A DNA stretch of 64,000 bases. Origin: Oscillospiraceae bacterium. GTDB taxonomy: Bacteria; Bacillota; Clostridia; Oscillospirales; Oscillospiraceae. The stretch is taken from positions 1 through 64,000 of the forward strand of contig JAILFJ010000172.1 of NCBI GenBank assembly GCA_024697625.1. The letters are read 5' to 3'. The notes below the pieces were generated by a model. That model saw only the letters and a list, made by a program, of their open reading frames with translations. It had not been told where the DNA came from and did not search any database. Positions within the stretch are counted from its first letter, which is position 1. The number at the start of each line of letters is the position of its first letter. Below are positions 41,693-49,751 of the stretch, piece after piece. Made by a program: the position numbers and the translations under genes.

Positions 41693-42749
41693 ACAGCATT
41701 TTTCGGAAACCGGGAAGCTTCTTCAGAAGCCAGGATACCGCCGTACCGAGAAGGCAGATCAGCAGGACCCATACAAGATTGCCCGGAAACAGTCCCAGTC
41801 GATCCTTCAGGATCCTTCCGATCGGGGCGGTTTCTTTCAGGTAGATATGGTGGAGCAGGTATACGCCGAAGCTGGTGGAGCTGAAGAAGAGGATCAGCTT
41901 TCTCAGGCCATCGCCTATGCTGCGGTGAAGAAGCAGAGCCTTGACCGCGAAATAGATGGCCGGTCCGGGAACGACCGTCAGGCAGGTCAGATAGAGATCA
42001 GGACCATAGTTTTCTCCCTGATAACGCAGGGAGTACAGATACTGCACCCCTGCTTCAAAGGCCAGACCGGCCACCGCGATCAGAATCGCAATCCAGGTAT
42101 TCTTCTTTGTGAAGACGGTATCGTCGAGACGGTTTTCTATATAATGGCCGGCGAGCGGAAAGAAAATGAGGGTCTGAACCGTAAATGGGACAAAATTGTC
42201 AGACGGAGACAGCGGCTCTCTCAGAAGCAGGTAGGCGAGAGGGCTCATCAGATAGTAGACAACCGCGATGGCAAAAAAGTAGCGGTAATCGGTATCTGTC
42301 ATTCGGTTGGCCAGAATCCGAAGAAACGGAAGCACAACAAGAAACGCGAGATATGCGTAGAGATACCAGTAGGAATAGACCTGCTCATAACTGAACAGAT
42401 TACAGAGGAACTCCCGGACCGAAAGGCTGCCCCCTTCACGGAAGAAGCTGTACAGATATGAGATCAGCGAGAAGGTCGCCAGCAGCAGGAAGAAACGCAG
42501 CACCCGTTTCCTGAAAAGCGACGTCAGTGACTCTTCCCTCGGCAGGAGGAAGGCTCCGGAGATCATGGCATAGAGCGGGATCGTAGCGGCCTGCATAAAC
42601 GCGGCGTTCATCATGAAAAGGAAGCGGGGAAGAGGCGCGCTTACTTTCATATAATAGAGATACCCGGCTACACCGGAATGCCCCATGACAATGATGTATG
42701 TTGCAAAGATTTTTATTATATCCGGATGGTTTTTTCGCTTCTGCGTCAT
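41691..42749 (-). CDS. Acyltransferase 3 family membrane protein
   Basis: 352 residues from ATG 42749 (GGAGGAAAGCC before it); a longer frame reaching into the tRNA promoter region is rejected. The family O-acetylates or otherwise acylates surface sugars and lipids. It has about ten helices and the opening IKIFATYIIVMGHSGVAGY, in which the catalytic His follows the first helix (the H of MGHSG). A second typical stretch is SFGVYLLHHIYL near the C-terminus. Target polymer unknown. Confidence 0.82.
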   Translation of the reverse strand: MTQKRKNHPDIIKIFATYIIVMGHSGVAGYLYYMKVSAPLPRFLFMMNAAFMQAATIPLYAMISGAFLLPREESLTSLFRKRVLRFFLLLATFSLISYLYSFFREGGSLSVREFLCNLFSYEQVYSYWYLYAYLAFLVVLPFLRILANRMTDTDYRYFFAIAVVYYLMSPLAYLLLREPLSPSDNFVPFTVQTLIFFPLAGHYIENRLDDTVFTKKNTWIAILIAVAGLAFEAGVQYLYSLRYQGENYGPDLYLTCLTVVPGPAIYFAVKALLLHRSIGDGLRKLILFFSSTSFGVYLLHHIYLKETAPIGRILKDRLGLFPGNLVWVLLICLLGTAVSWLLKKLPGFRKML

Positions 42750-42899
42750 GGCTTTCCTCCGTAGGGTCATACTTGCTGTACTATAAATCATCCGCCTGAA
42801 AAAGTAAAGAATTGACTTCATGAAAAGTGAAAAGAAATGAGAAAACAGTTGACGAACGGGGCGACTTGTGATAGAATGCAACAGCTTTTTGAGGAAGCC

Positions 42900-42975
42900 G
42901 CTGGATTAGCTCAGCCGGTAGAGCGCCTGATTCGTAATCATGAGGTCGCGAGTTCGAATCTCGCATCCAGCTCCA
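42900..42975 (+). tRNA. tRNA-Thr, anticodon CGU
   Basis: 76 bases with encoded CCA. Acceptor arm GCTGGAT / ATCCAGC pairs fully; D arm GCTC..GAGC; anticodon loop TTCGTAA giving CGT (reads ACG); T arm GCGAG-TTCGAAT-CTCGC. The anticodon stem CCTGA / TCATG has one C-U mismatch at its second pair. The cloverleaf is otherwise complete. Confidence 0.95.
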
Positions 42976-42976
42976 G

Positions 42977-43017
42977 CAGACACGGGGTAGAGGCGAGACG
43001 CTTCTGTCCCGTGTCTG
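42977..43017 (+). terminator. Hairpin after the tRNA
   Basis: A perfect 10-bp stem CAGACACGGG / CCCGTGTCTG starts one base after the tRNA CCA end. The T-run is poor (TCATT). Confidence 0.55.
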
Positions 43018-43137
43018 TCATTCCGGGGCGCAGTCTGAGACCGAGGCCTCTTCAGCTTCTTCGCAGCAGCTCCCTTGCCGCTCTCTCCGGAACAGGTAAT
43101 CTTTGGACAACGATACGACTGCTTTGAGGTGAGACCA

Positions 43138-43884
43138 ATGTCAGATACAAAATTCGGGACCTTTTTTGAACTGGGCGGCCGTGGCGCCATGGAAGCGCTG
43201 ACCAGAACCGGTCTGGACTACGTCATCATAGACACCGAGCACGGCTGTCTCTCCGAGGAGACAACTGCGGATATGATTCTCGCCGCTGAGCGCAGCGGGC
43301 TGCTCCCTTATGTGCGCATCGGCGATATCCGCCGTCCCTACGTGCTGCGCATGCTCGACGTCGGTGCCCGCGGACTCATCGTCCCTTATATCCACAGCGC
43401 GGATGAAGTGCGGGAGCTGGTGAGTTACGCCAAGTTTCCTCCCATCGGCAACCGCGGCTACTGCCCGAATCGGACCACCGGCTGGGGTGCGGACGAATGG
43501 AGCCGGGATGTTCTCTCGTATATGGAGACCTGCAACGAGCGTTGCAAGGTCATTCCGCAGTGCGAAACCAGAGAGGCTCTCGATCAGATTGAAGAGATCG
43601 CCGCGATCCCCGGCGTTGACGGAATCTTTGTAGGTCCCTGTGACCTCTCCATTGCCCTCGGGATTCCGCTGCAGTTTGAGCACCCGATGCTCCTGGAGGC
43701 CTGTGAATGCATTCTCACCGCCTGCCACACCAACAACATCGAAGCACTGATCTTCGCCGGAAATATGAACGATGCGGTCCGGTGGGCGAAGAAGGGCTAT
43801 GACAGCGTCGCCTACAGCCTGGACGCTTCCGTTTTGATCAACGCCTATCAGGAGCTGGTACAGCGCTTCCGCAGCGAGGAATAA
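43138..43884 (+). CDS. HpcH/HpaI family aldolase
   Basis: 248 residues from ATG 43138 behind GAGGTGAGA. The family splits 2-keto-3-deoxy acids (for example 4-hydroxy-2-oxoheptanedioate or 2-keto-3-deoxyglucarate) into pyruvate and an aldehyde in a metal-dependent TIM barrel. Visible: YVIIDTEHGCLS (catalytic His in EHG, 32-36), VRIGDIRRPYVLRMLDVGA (substrate Arg in VRI), CETREAL and GVDGIFVGPCDLSIALG (metal-binding end). Alone in its operon, so the pathway cannot be named. Its stop is followed by a 500-bp gene-free stretch. Confidence 0.85.
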   Translation: MSDTKFGTFFELGGRGAMEALTRTGLDYVIIDTEHGCLSEETTADMILAAERSGLLPYVRIGDIRRPYVLRMLDVGARGLIVPYIHSADEVRELVSYAKFPPIGNRGYCPNRTTGWGADEWSRDVLSYMETCNERCKVIPQCETREALDQIEEIAAIPGVDGIFVGPCDLSIALGIPLQFEHPMLLEACECILTACHTNNIEALIFAGNMNDAVRWAKKGYDSVAYSLDASVLINAYQELVQRFRSEE

Positions 43885-44001
43885 CAAAGCATAAATAACG
43901 CCCGATCCCGGAACAGGGTATAAAAAAAGCCCTCCCGCCAGACTCGGGAAGACACAAAGCAATCAGAATGGAGTTGACAACGGATTTCCCGTAAAAACTC
44001 C

Positions 44002-44054
44002 AAAAAAAGAAGTAAGTCCTGACATTTAAACCGCGAATCAGGACTTACTTCTTT
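44002..44054 (-). terminator. Strong terminator of the candidate ncRNA
   Basis: A perfect 17-bp stem (44006-44022 with 44038-44054) with a 15-nt loop. On the minus strand it runs into seven T. It could also end read-through from lon, though it is 350 bp past the lon stop. Confidence 0.85.
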
Positions 44055-44271
44055 AAATTCTTAGTATCTAACATCATTTAACCTCTCTTTCTGCAGAATC
44101 ACCGCTGAATCAAACTCTGAACCATCTCATTACACATATTCTGCGACTCGCGCAATTCCCGTTAGGTGGGATAGACCTGATGTGGAGTGATTTCTATTTT
44201 TGATCCTCAGCGGTTATTCATCCGATCCCACTTATCGAATGAATTTGAAGTACTCGTGACTTCATCTTGTT
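44002..44271 (-). ncRNA. Candidate non-coding RNA with own promoter and terminator
   Basis: A gene-free interval (43885-44409) contains a complete minus-strand transcription unit of about 270 bases: promoter at 44278-44306 and a strong terminator at 44002-44054. Within it, GTGGGAT (44166-44172) pairs with ATCCCAC (44225-44231), and GAATCACCGCTGA (44096-44108) pairs with 44207-44219 at 12 of 13 positions. The two pairings interleave, so they are either a pseudoknot or alternatives. A 6-bp hairpin opens the RNA (44246-44264). Only tiny frames exist; a 10-codon one (M-M-L-D-T-K-N-L-K-K) with an AGAGAGG site ends inside the terminator stem. I do not recognise it as tmRNA, SRP RNA, RNase P or a T-box. 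Confidence 0.5.
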
Positions 44272-44277
44272 GTGCAC

Positions 44278-44306
44278 ATAATACACGAAAAAGAGGGTTT
44301 TTGCAA
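44278..44306 (-). promoter_or_regulatory. Promoter of the candidate ncRNA
   Basis: On the minus strand TTGCAA (44301-44306), 17 bp, TATTAT (44278-44283). It faces away from any protein gene. Confidence 0.65.
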
Positions 44307-44409
44307 GACGGAATATTGTACAAAAAATACAAGTCGAATTTGTACGGAATGACGGCGCTCACATAGCCGCTCACAGGATGCCGGCTATGGCTGTGGTTTT
44401 TGCAGTTTT

Positions 44410-46701
44410 CTATATAGCTGCCGGTCTCAGAACACCGACGGCCTCAAGGAGCTCCGTCACCTGTGAGACGGGGACGATCTCGATCTTATCCTTTACCTCC
44501 TGCGCCACGTCTTTGAGGTCGTGGAGATTTTCCTGCGGGATGAATACCTTTGTGACTCCCGCACGCTGGGCGGCCATCAGCTTCTCCGGCAGTCCGCCGA
44601 TCGGGGTGACCGCACCGCGCAGAGCTACTTCGCCGGTCATGGCGATATGCGGGTCGACAATGCGCCCGGTCAGCAGAGAGCTCAGCGCTGTAGTCAGAGT
44701 CACGCCGGCCGAGGGTCCGTCCTTCGGTACCGCTCCCGCGGGGACATGGATATGGACGTTATGGGTCTTCAGCTTCTTTGCCTCTTCAGGGAAGAGATTC
44801 TCCACCAGACTGAGCGCAATCCGCGCGGATTCCTTCATCACATCTCCAAGCTGGCCTGTAATAATAAGCTCTCCTTTTCCCGGCAGAAGCGCAGTCTCGA
44901 TATACAGAATGTCCCCGCCTACCGGGGTCCAGGCAAGTCCCGTAACAACCCCGGCCTTCGGCGACGGAAGAATGCTGTCATGCCGCACAGGACGGTCCTC
45001 GATCTCCTCCCGTACGAGCTCCGGTGTCACCGTGACCCGCTCCTCCGGATTCGACGCGACCTTCACAGCCAGAATCCTGCAGAGATTGTCGATGCGTTTC
45101 CGCAGGCCACGCACACCCGCCTCCATCGTATAATCCGCAATCAGAGTCTCCAGCGCCTCATCCGTGACAGACATCTGTTCCTTCTCGATCCCCATGGCTT
45201 CCATGGATTTGGGGACCAGATGTTCCCGGGCAATCTGAAGCTTTTCCAGCGGCGTATAGCCCTGGAACTGGATGACCTCCATGCGGTCCAGCAGCGGCTG
45301 GGGAACGGTGTCCAGACTGTTCGCCGTGCAGATGAACAACACGTCAGACAGATCGTACGGCACATTCATATAGTGGTCGGTAAAGGTGTTGTTCTGCTCC
45401 GGGTCCAGGACCTCCAGAAGCGCGCTGGCGGGGCTGCCGTTATAAGACGCCGACAGCTTGTCCACCTCGTCCAGTACCATGACGGGATTTGAGACCCCGC
45501 TCTTATGGATGCCGTCCATGATTCGGCCGGGCATGGACCCGATGTAGGTGCGGCGGTGGCCGCGGATATCCGACTCATCATGCACGCCTCCGAGGCTGAC
45601 ACGCACGTACTGGCGTCCCAGCGCCCGTGCGATACTCTTGCCGATGCTGGTCTTGCCGGTGCCGGGCGCCCCGACAAAGCACAGGATGGAACCGGACTGC
45701 TGCTGCTTCAGATTCATGACTGCAATCTGCTGAATGATGCGGTCCTTGACCTTCTTCAGGCCGTAATGATCCTCGTCCAGAACCCTGCGCGCTTCGTCCA
45801 GGTCGATCCGTTCTGCGGCCTCCTTTTTCCAGGAGAGCGTTGTCACAAAATCCAGATAGTCATACAGCATCCCCGACTCAACGCTCTCTCTGCTCTCCTG
45901 ACGCAGCCGGTTGAGCACCTTCTCCGCTTCCTTCCGGGCGGTCTCGTTCATCCCGGATTCCGCGATGCGCTGGGCAAACTTCTGCACATCGGTGACATTT
46001 TCCGGGTGCATGTCGTCGAGTTCCTTCTGCAGGTGCTCCATCTGACGCCGGATCGCCGCTTCCCGATACCGCTGCTGATACTCCTGCTGCTGAGAGGAAT
46101 TGGCTTCGCTGGTGATGCGGCCTACCTCCATAAATTCATAGAGTATCTTTTCGATCATCTCCGCCCGCTTTGCCCTGCTGTCCTCCGCCAGGAGCGCATA
46201 GCGTTCTTCGTTGGAGATCTGCAGGATCGGGGACATGGCACAGGCCGCGCCGCCGACCGAGTCTACCTGATCGATGAAATACGATGCGTTCTCCGCCACA
46301 TTCATGGCCTCTGCCAGGCGCCTCATCTCCTGCTTGAGACTCTTTACCTTCTCGGCCTCTTCCTGCGGCGGCAGATCTTCCTCATCCCTGCGTCGGGAAG
46401 TCATGACCTTGATCGTATGGTCCGGATAAATCCGGGCATCCTCCAGATTCACGCGGTACTGGGTACGGATCACAACATATCCCTGCTGGTTCAGCTCCGT
46501 GATATTGCCGGCCACGCCGATGGGATAGAAGTCGTTCTCGCTCAGCTCCGAAAATGATTTGTTCGTCTTCGCGACAAGCATGATCACCTTCTCCCCGACC
46601 GCCACGCCGTTGGTGCCGGCATTGCGACGCATCTGATCGAGCGGGAAGATCAGCGACGCATCCGCAGACAGAATCATATTATAGGTTGGCACAACTATCA
46701 T
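44410..46701 (-). CDS. lon: ATP-dependent protease Lon (endopeptidase La)
   Basis: 763 residues, full length. N-terminal substrate domain (1-200), coiled coil, AAA+ domain (about 320-510; Walker A GAPGTGKT near 343, Walker B PVMVLDEVDKL, sensor ICTANSLDTVP) and the serine-lysine protease domain: catalytic Ser in KDGPSAGV (near 662) and Lys in GGLPEKLMAAQRAG (near 705). Lon degrades misfolded and regulatory proteins. The start at 46701 follows GGAGG. A 16-bp dyad 22 bp upstream matches the operator in the promoter of the adjacent TetR gene, so that repressor may control lon. Confidence 0.95.
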   Translation of the reverse strand: MIVVPTYNMILSADASLIFPLDQMRRNAGTNGVAVGEKVIMLVAKTNKSFSELSENDFYPIGVAGNITELNQQGYVVIRTQYRVNLEDARIYPDHTIKVMTSRRRDEEDLPPQEEAEKVKSLKQEMRRLAEAMNVAENASYFIDQVDSVGGAACAMSPILQISNEERYALLAEDSRAKRAEMIEKILYEFMEVGRITSEANSSQQQEYQQRYREAAIRRQMEHLQKELDDMHPENVTDVQKFAQRIAESGMNETARKEAEKVLNRLRQESRESVESGMLYDYLDFVTTLSWKKEAAERIDLDEARRVLDEDHYGLKKVKDRIIQQIAVMNLKQQQSGSILCFVGAPGTGKTSIGKSIARALGRQYVRVSLGGVHDESDIRGHRRTYIGSMPGRIMDGIHKSGVSNPVMVLDEVDKLSASYNGSPASALLEVLDPEQNNTFTDHYMNVPYDLSDVLFICTANSLDTVPQPLLDRMEVIQFQGYTPLEKLQIAREHLVPKSMEAMGIEKEQMSVTDEALETLIADYTMEAGVRGLRKRIDNLCRILAVKVASNPEERVTVTPELVREEIEDRPVRHDSILPSPKAGVVTGLAWTPVGGDILYIETALLPGKGELIITGQLGDVMKESARIALSLVENLFPEEAKKLKTHNVHIHVPAGAVPKDGPSAGVTLTTALSSLLTGRIVDPHIAMTGEVALRGAVTPIGGLPEKLMAAQRAGVTKVFIPQENLHDLKDVAQEVKDKIEIVPVSQVTELLEAVGVLRPAAI

Positions 46702-46722
46702 GGGTATTCCTCCATATAAAGT

Positions 46723-46738
46723 AAATGAATATTCGTTT
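46723..46738. promoter_or_regulatory. Operator copy upstream of lon
   Basis: AAATGAA-TA-TTCGTTT, an imperfect dyad identical at 13 of 16 positions to 47431-47446 in the tetR promoter. It lies 22 bp upstream of the lon start. Confidence 0.65.
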
Positions 46739-46808
46739 AAAACTGTCTTTTATGATTCCCTGCCTGTCGGCAGGGATCAGTCATATGCTGCTCCGGGCTG
46801 TGGCTGGA

Positions 46809-46844
46809 GTCAGTCTCTCAGTAGCTATGGTCAGTCTCTCAGTA
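46809..46844. repeat. Tandem duplication at the end of the tetR gene
   Basis: GTCAGTCTCTCAGTA occurs at 46809-46823 and 46830-46844, a 21-bp period. The second copy contains the tetR stop codon (46839-46841), so the duplication sits at the 3' end of the gene and does not disturb the frame. Confidence 0.7.
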
Positions 46845-47399
46845 CAGCAAAAGCGCCTGCAGCATTCTGATCAGCTCAGAGAGCTGATCTTCCTCAGAGG
46901 TCTGCATGCATCGGTTCATTGCCAGGAAGCGTACCGGCGCAAACAGCACTGCGCCCACATTCCAGTCACTGTAAGTCCGAAGGACCCCCCGGGTCTGATA
47001 ACTGTGGATCAGATCCAGTATATCACAGCTGCACTCCTCTTCCGAGACCCGCTCCGAGAGGGTCGGGCAACGGGAACACTGTTCCACAAAGCTGAAGACA
47101 TCCTCATGCTCCCGGCTGAAGCTGTAGCAGCCGCGGACGATGGTCTCGATCAAAGTGTCTCCGTCCATGTCCGGACGCACCCTCTGCATCAGATAGCGGT
47201 ACGGCGCACGCGAGTATTCCCGGAAGACCTCGGCCAGCATCTCTTCCTTGCTGTCGTAGTACACATAGATCGTGGCAGGGGAGACGCCCGCTTCCTTCGC
47301 AATCTTGGAAACGGAAGCTCCGTCGATCCCTTCCCGCAGGATCAGGCGTACCATCGCATCCTTGATCCGCTGTTGTTTGTCCTGGTCCTTCAGACGCAT
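46839..47399 (-). CDS. TetR/AcrR family regulator
   Basis: 186 residues. N-terminal HTH: IKDAMVRLILREGIDGASV, then KIAKEAGVSPATIYVYYDSKEEML, a textbook TetR recognition helix. The C-terminal ligand/dimer domain is Cys-rich for the family (CSRCP, EECSCD), which might allow redox or metal sensing. The ribosome site is GGGAGGTG. Its promoter has a dyad between the -35 and -10 boxes, and the same dyad precedes lon, so I infer autorepression and control of lon. Ligand unknown. Confidence 0.87.
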   Translation of the reverse strand: MRLKDQDKQQRIKDAMVRLILREGIDGASVSKIAKEAGVSPATIYVYYDSKEEMLAEVFREYSRAPYRYLMQRVRPDMDGDTLIETIVRGCYSFSREHEDVFSFVEQCSRCPTLSERVSEEECSCDILDLIHSYQTRGVLRTYSDWNVGAVLFAPVRFLAMNRCMQTSEEDQLSELIRMLQALLLY

Positions 47400-47425
47400 A
47401 AGGCGTTCACCTCCCGATGCGGTTA

Positions 47426-47454
47426 ATAATAAACGAACATTCGGTTATTGTCAA
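47426..47454 (-). promoter_or_regulatory. tetR promoter with operator in the spacer
   Basis: On the minus strand consensus TTGACA (47449-47454), 17 bp, TATTAT (47426-47431). The spacer is filled by the dyad AAACGAACATTCGGTT (47431-47446, plus strand). Confidence 0.82.
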
Positions 47455-47490
47455 GTGCTCAGATGTGACCTTTCCGTAAACATGCAATGT

Positions 47491-47646
47491 TCATCCCTGC
47501 GACTTATTCTCCGAGTAGATCTTCTGCTCAACTGCTTCCTTGATTGGCTGTATCAAATCATGCTTCTTCAGCCAGAGAATGTACCGCTTTCCCAACAACA
47601 TACTGACAAAAAATCCAAGGAAGAGCGCTGCCAGTACCTGTACCAT
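47491..47646 (-). CDS. 51-residue membrane microprotein resembling the MraY N-terminus
   Basis: Starts at ATG 47646 behind GGAGGGATCTGTG; the in-frame start 13 codons upstream has no such site. One hydrophobic helix (VQVLAALFLGFFVSMLLG) is followed by KRYILWLKKHDLIQPIKE. This matches the first helix and loop of MraY (phospho-MurNAc-pentapeptide transferase), which reads roughly LGxxxIxxLxxxxxxQxIRE. The remaining 13 residues (VEQKIYSENKSQG) are unrelated and charged. It could be a relic or a regulatory microprotein. No cell-wall genes are near. Confidence 0.55.
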   Translation of the reverse strand: MVQVLAALFLGFFVSMLLGKRYILWLKKHDLIQPIKEAVEQKIYSENKSQG

Positions 47647-47732
47647 CACAGATCCCTCCTGACCAATGCTTATTTTATAATCCAAACCATACTCATCCGA
47701 CGGTTACCTCCAGTATCTACAGAAAGAATCTC

Positions 47733-48383
47733 TCACCGCCTGCTGCGCAGCTTGTGATCCTTCTTGATTTTTCTGCTCCAGTTCGCGTCAATCGGCGCTC
47801 CCATCCGCTGTGCACAGACGGTATCCGCCAGTGACCGGAAAGCAAGCGTAGTTCCTTTGCTGTCGGCCATATAGTCCACCGCCCGATCAGCACCGATCCC
47901 GATTCGGTCGGCCGTCTCTACGGCGTCAATATTTGCCGCAAGGAAGAGAAATTCCCAGCCGTACTTTTCCTTCTCGTGCTCGACCTTCTTCCTGACCTCA
48001 TCACTGCTGTAATAATGACTCGCGTTCTCCAGACCGTCTGTCATGATCACAAAAGTCGTATGCTCCGGCACGTCCTCCGGTCTCGCGTACTTATGGATGT
48101 GGACAATATGGTCGATCGTGTTGCCCATCGCATCCAAAAGCGCGGTGCAGCCTCCGGGCATATAGTCCTTCCCGGTCATGGGCTGGATTTCTTTCAGATC
48201 CACCCGGTCATGGATGCGGTCAATCCTGGTGTCAAAGAGCACCGTGGTGACATAGCACGGTCCGTCCACCTGCTTCTGCCGCTCGATCATGCTGTTGAAG
48301 CCGCCGATCGTGTCGCTCTCCAACCCGCTCATAGAGCCACTGCGGTCCAGGATAAAAACCAGCTCTGTAATGTTGTTGTTCAT
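47733..48383 (-). CDS. VWA-domain protein
   Basis: 216 residues, nearly all one von Willebrand A domain. The metal-ion-dependent adhesion site is intact: DRSGSMSG (13-20), the Thr in GGCTALLDAMG and Asp in IMTDGLENAS. There is no signal peptide, so it acts in the cytoplasm. The ribosome site is AGGAGG. It follows a macrodomain gene by 78 bp on the same strand. Cytoplasmic VWA proteins serve as scaffolds; together with the macrodomain partner this recalls stress modules that handle ADP-ribose, but no tellurite-type genes are present. Confidence 0.82.
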   Translation of the reverse strand: MNNNITELVFILDRSGSMSGLESDTIGGFNSMIERQKQVDGPCYVTTVLFDTRIDRIHDRVDLKEIQPMTGKDYMPGGCTALLDAMGNTIDHIVHIHKYARPEDVPEHTTFVIMTDGLENASHYYSSDEVRKKVEHEKEKYGWEFLFLAANIDAVETADRIGIGADRAVDYMADSKGTTLAFRSLADTVCAQRMGAPIDANWSRKIKKDHKLRSRR

Positions 48384-48461
48384 AGTCGAAAACCTCCTTC
48401 ATGATGATGGCATCATTATACAGGAGGTTTTTCTGTATTTGGTCACTCTGAAAGAGACGTT

Positions 48462-49619
48462 TTAACCGCCGAGCAAGGCCTGATCATGGTAGAAAAGCAG
48501 CTCGTTGATCTCGAAGATATCATAGCACTTTTGCAGAATACAGTACTCTATGATGACATCAAATAAGATGCTGTGAGACAGGCTGTATCCCGCCTTCTGA
48601 AGCAGCTCACCTGTCTCATCCAGCGAGAGCTCCAGCGCTATCGCCACGGCCACCGCTGTTACCTTTTTAGGATGATAGTCCGCTGATTTCATCTTTGAGA
48701 AGGTCTGTTTGGTAATATTTGCTCTTTTGTAGAAGTCGGAATCTTTCCGGAAGCCTTCCTCATCAATTTTCCTCATCATCATCTGGGAAAAGCTCTCATC
48801 CAGAACTGGTTTCTGTCCCCGTCTGAAAAAATCAAACGAAAGCAGCATTCCCGGGCCTGCTGCCTTCGATTCCCGGCCCTGCTGCGCTTCTTTTCTTGGT
48901 TTCCTTGGATGAAAAGAACCTGGCCTGCTGCTTGGTTCTGAGAACGACGGTTCTGCGGCTGTCGTATAGCTATACGGTGCCTGCGGCTTTTTTCTCCGCT
49001 CTGCCTCTATTTCTTCCTCTGTAATCGCATGGAAGGAAGCTGTGCTGGCCATCTCGACAGCTTCCCATTCTCGCTCTCGTCTACTTTCCTCTCTCTCCCT
49101 GACATAGCGAAGATAATGCTCCAGATCGTCCAACATTTCCGGAGCAGGCTGGAACTGTGCCCTGTCATGGATTACAAGGATGATCTGGATATCCTCATGC
49201 TCCAACAGATATCTTTGTATCTCCTCCATCGCTGCCCGAAGAACTATCTCTTTAGGAATCTCTCTGGTGCCGCTGCCGATCAGCGGAAAAGCAATCGTCT
49301 TAAAAGATCGCTCCGAGACAATACGCAGGCAGCCCCTGTAGCATTTGTGAAGGTAATAGATATCCTGTTCTTTCCCATCCCACCACGGAGCGACCGTATG
49401 GATAATATATTTGCAGTTAGAAAGGTGGGATCGTGTCAGGATCGCATCTCCGATATCAAGGCAGGCGTATCTGTTGCATTCTCTCCGGAGCGACGGTCCT
49501 GCAGCATTATGGATTTGTCTATCCAGGCCTCCGCTCCCGCTGAAGCATTCATCCGTTGGGTTGATGATTGCATCACAATTGACAGAAAGGAGATCCGATT
49601 TGATAATCTGAAAAGGCAT
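48462..49619 (-). CDS. Macrodomain protein with a conserved C-terminal helical (HTH-like) module
   Basis: 385 residues from ATG 49619 (AGGAG ten bases upstream); the 22-residue longer version lacks a ribosome site. Residues 1-165 are a macrodomain: FQIIKSDLLSVNCDAIINPT (D and N of the ADP-ribose site), GSGGLDRQIHNAAG, CKYIIHTVAP and IAFPLIGSGTREIP. A disordered, Arg/Glu/Pro-rich linker (180-270) follows. Residues 275-385 form a conserved module (DFYKRANITKQTFSKM, then HPKKVTAVAVAIALELSLDE, LLQKAGYSLS) often seen in Clostridia with macrodomains or alone; its HTH-like look suggests nucleic-acid binding. Probable role: ADP-ribose recognition or removal linked to regulation. Confidence 0.8.
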   Translation of the reverse strand: MPFQIIKSDLLSVNCDAIINPTDECFSGSGGLDRQIHNAAGPSLRRECNRYACLDIGDAILTRSHLSNCKYIIHTVAPWWDGKEQDIYYLHKCYRGCLRIVSERSFKTIAFPLIGSGTREIPKEIVLRAAMEEIQRYLLEHEDIQIILVIHDRAQFQPAPEMLDDLEHYLRYVREREESRREREWEAVEMASTASFHAITEEEIEAERRKKPQAPYSYTTAAEPSFSEPSSRPGSFHPRKPRKEAQQGRESKAAGPGMLLSFDFFRRGQKPVLDESFSQMMMRKIDEEGFRKDSDFYKRANITKQTFSKMKSADYHPKKVTAVAVAIALELSLDETGELLQKAGYSLSHSILFDVIIEYCILQKCYDIFEINELLFYHDQALLGG

Positions 49620-49751
49620 TTGAGATTTCTCCTGATAATCGTGTACACTGAAAAAGCAGATATCCTGCACACGACAGAATTGCAAATCATTTTTAGCGAA
49701 TCGCGTTCTTCCTGCTTCTCACTCAGAGAATTCGTCCTTCTTTAGCCTGCT

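Noticed and set aside
43926-43960. Second possible terminator after the HpaI-type aldolase
   Set aside because: Stem of only 5 bp (TCCCG/CGGGA); its T-run is on the minus strand, where no nearby gene needs it.
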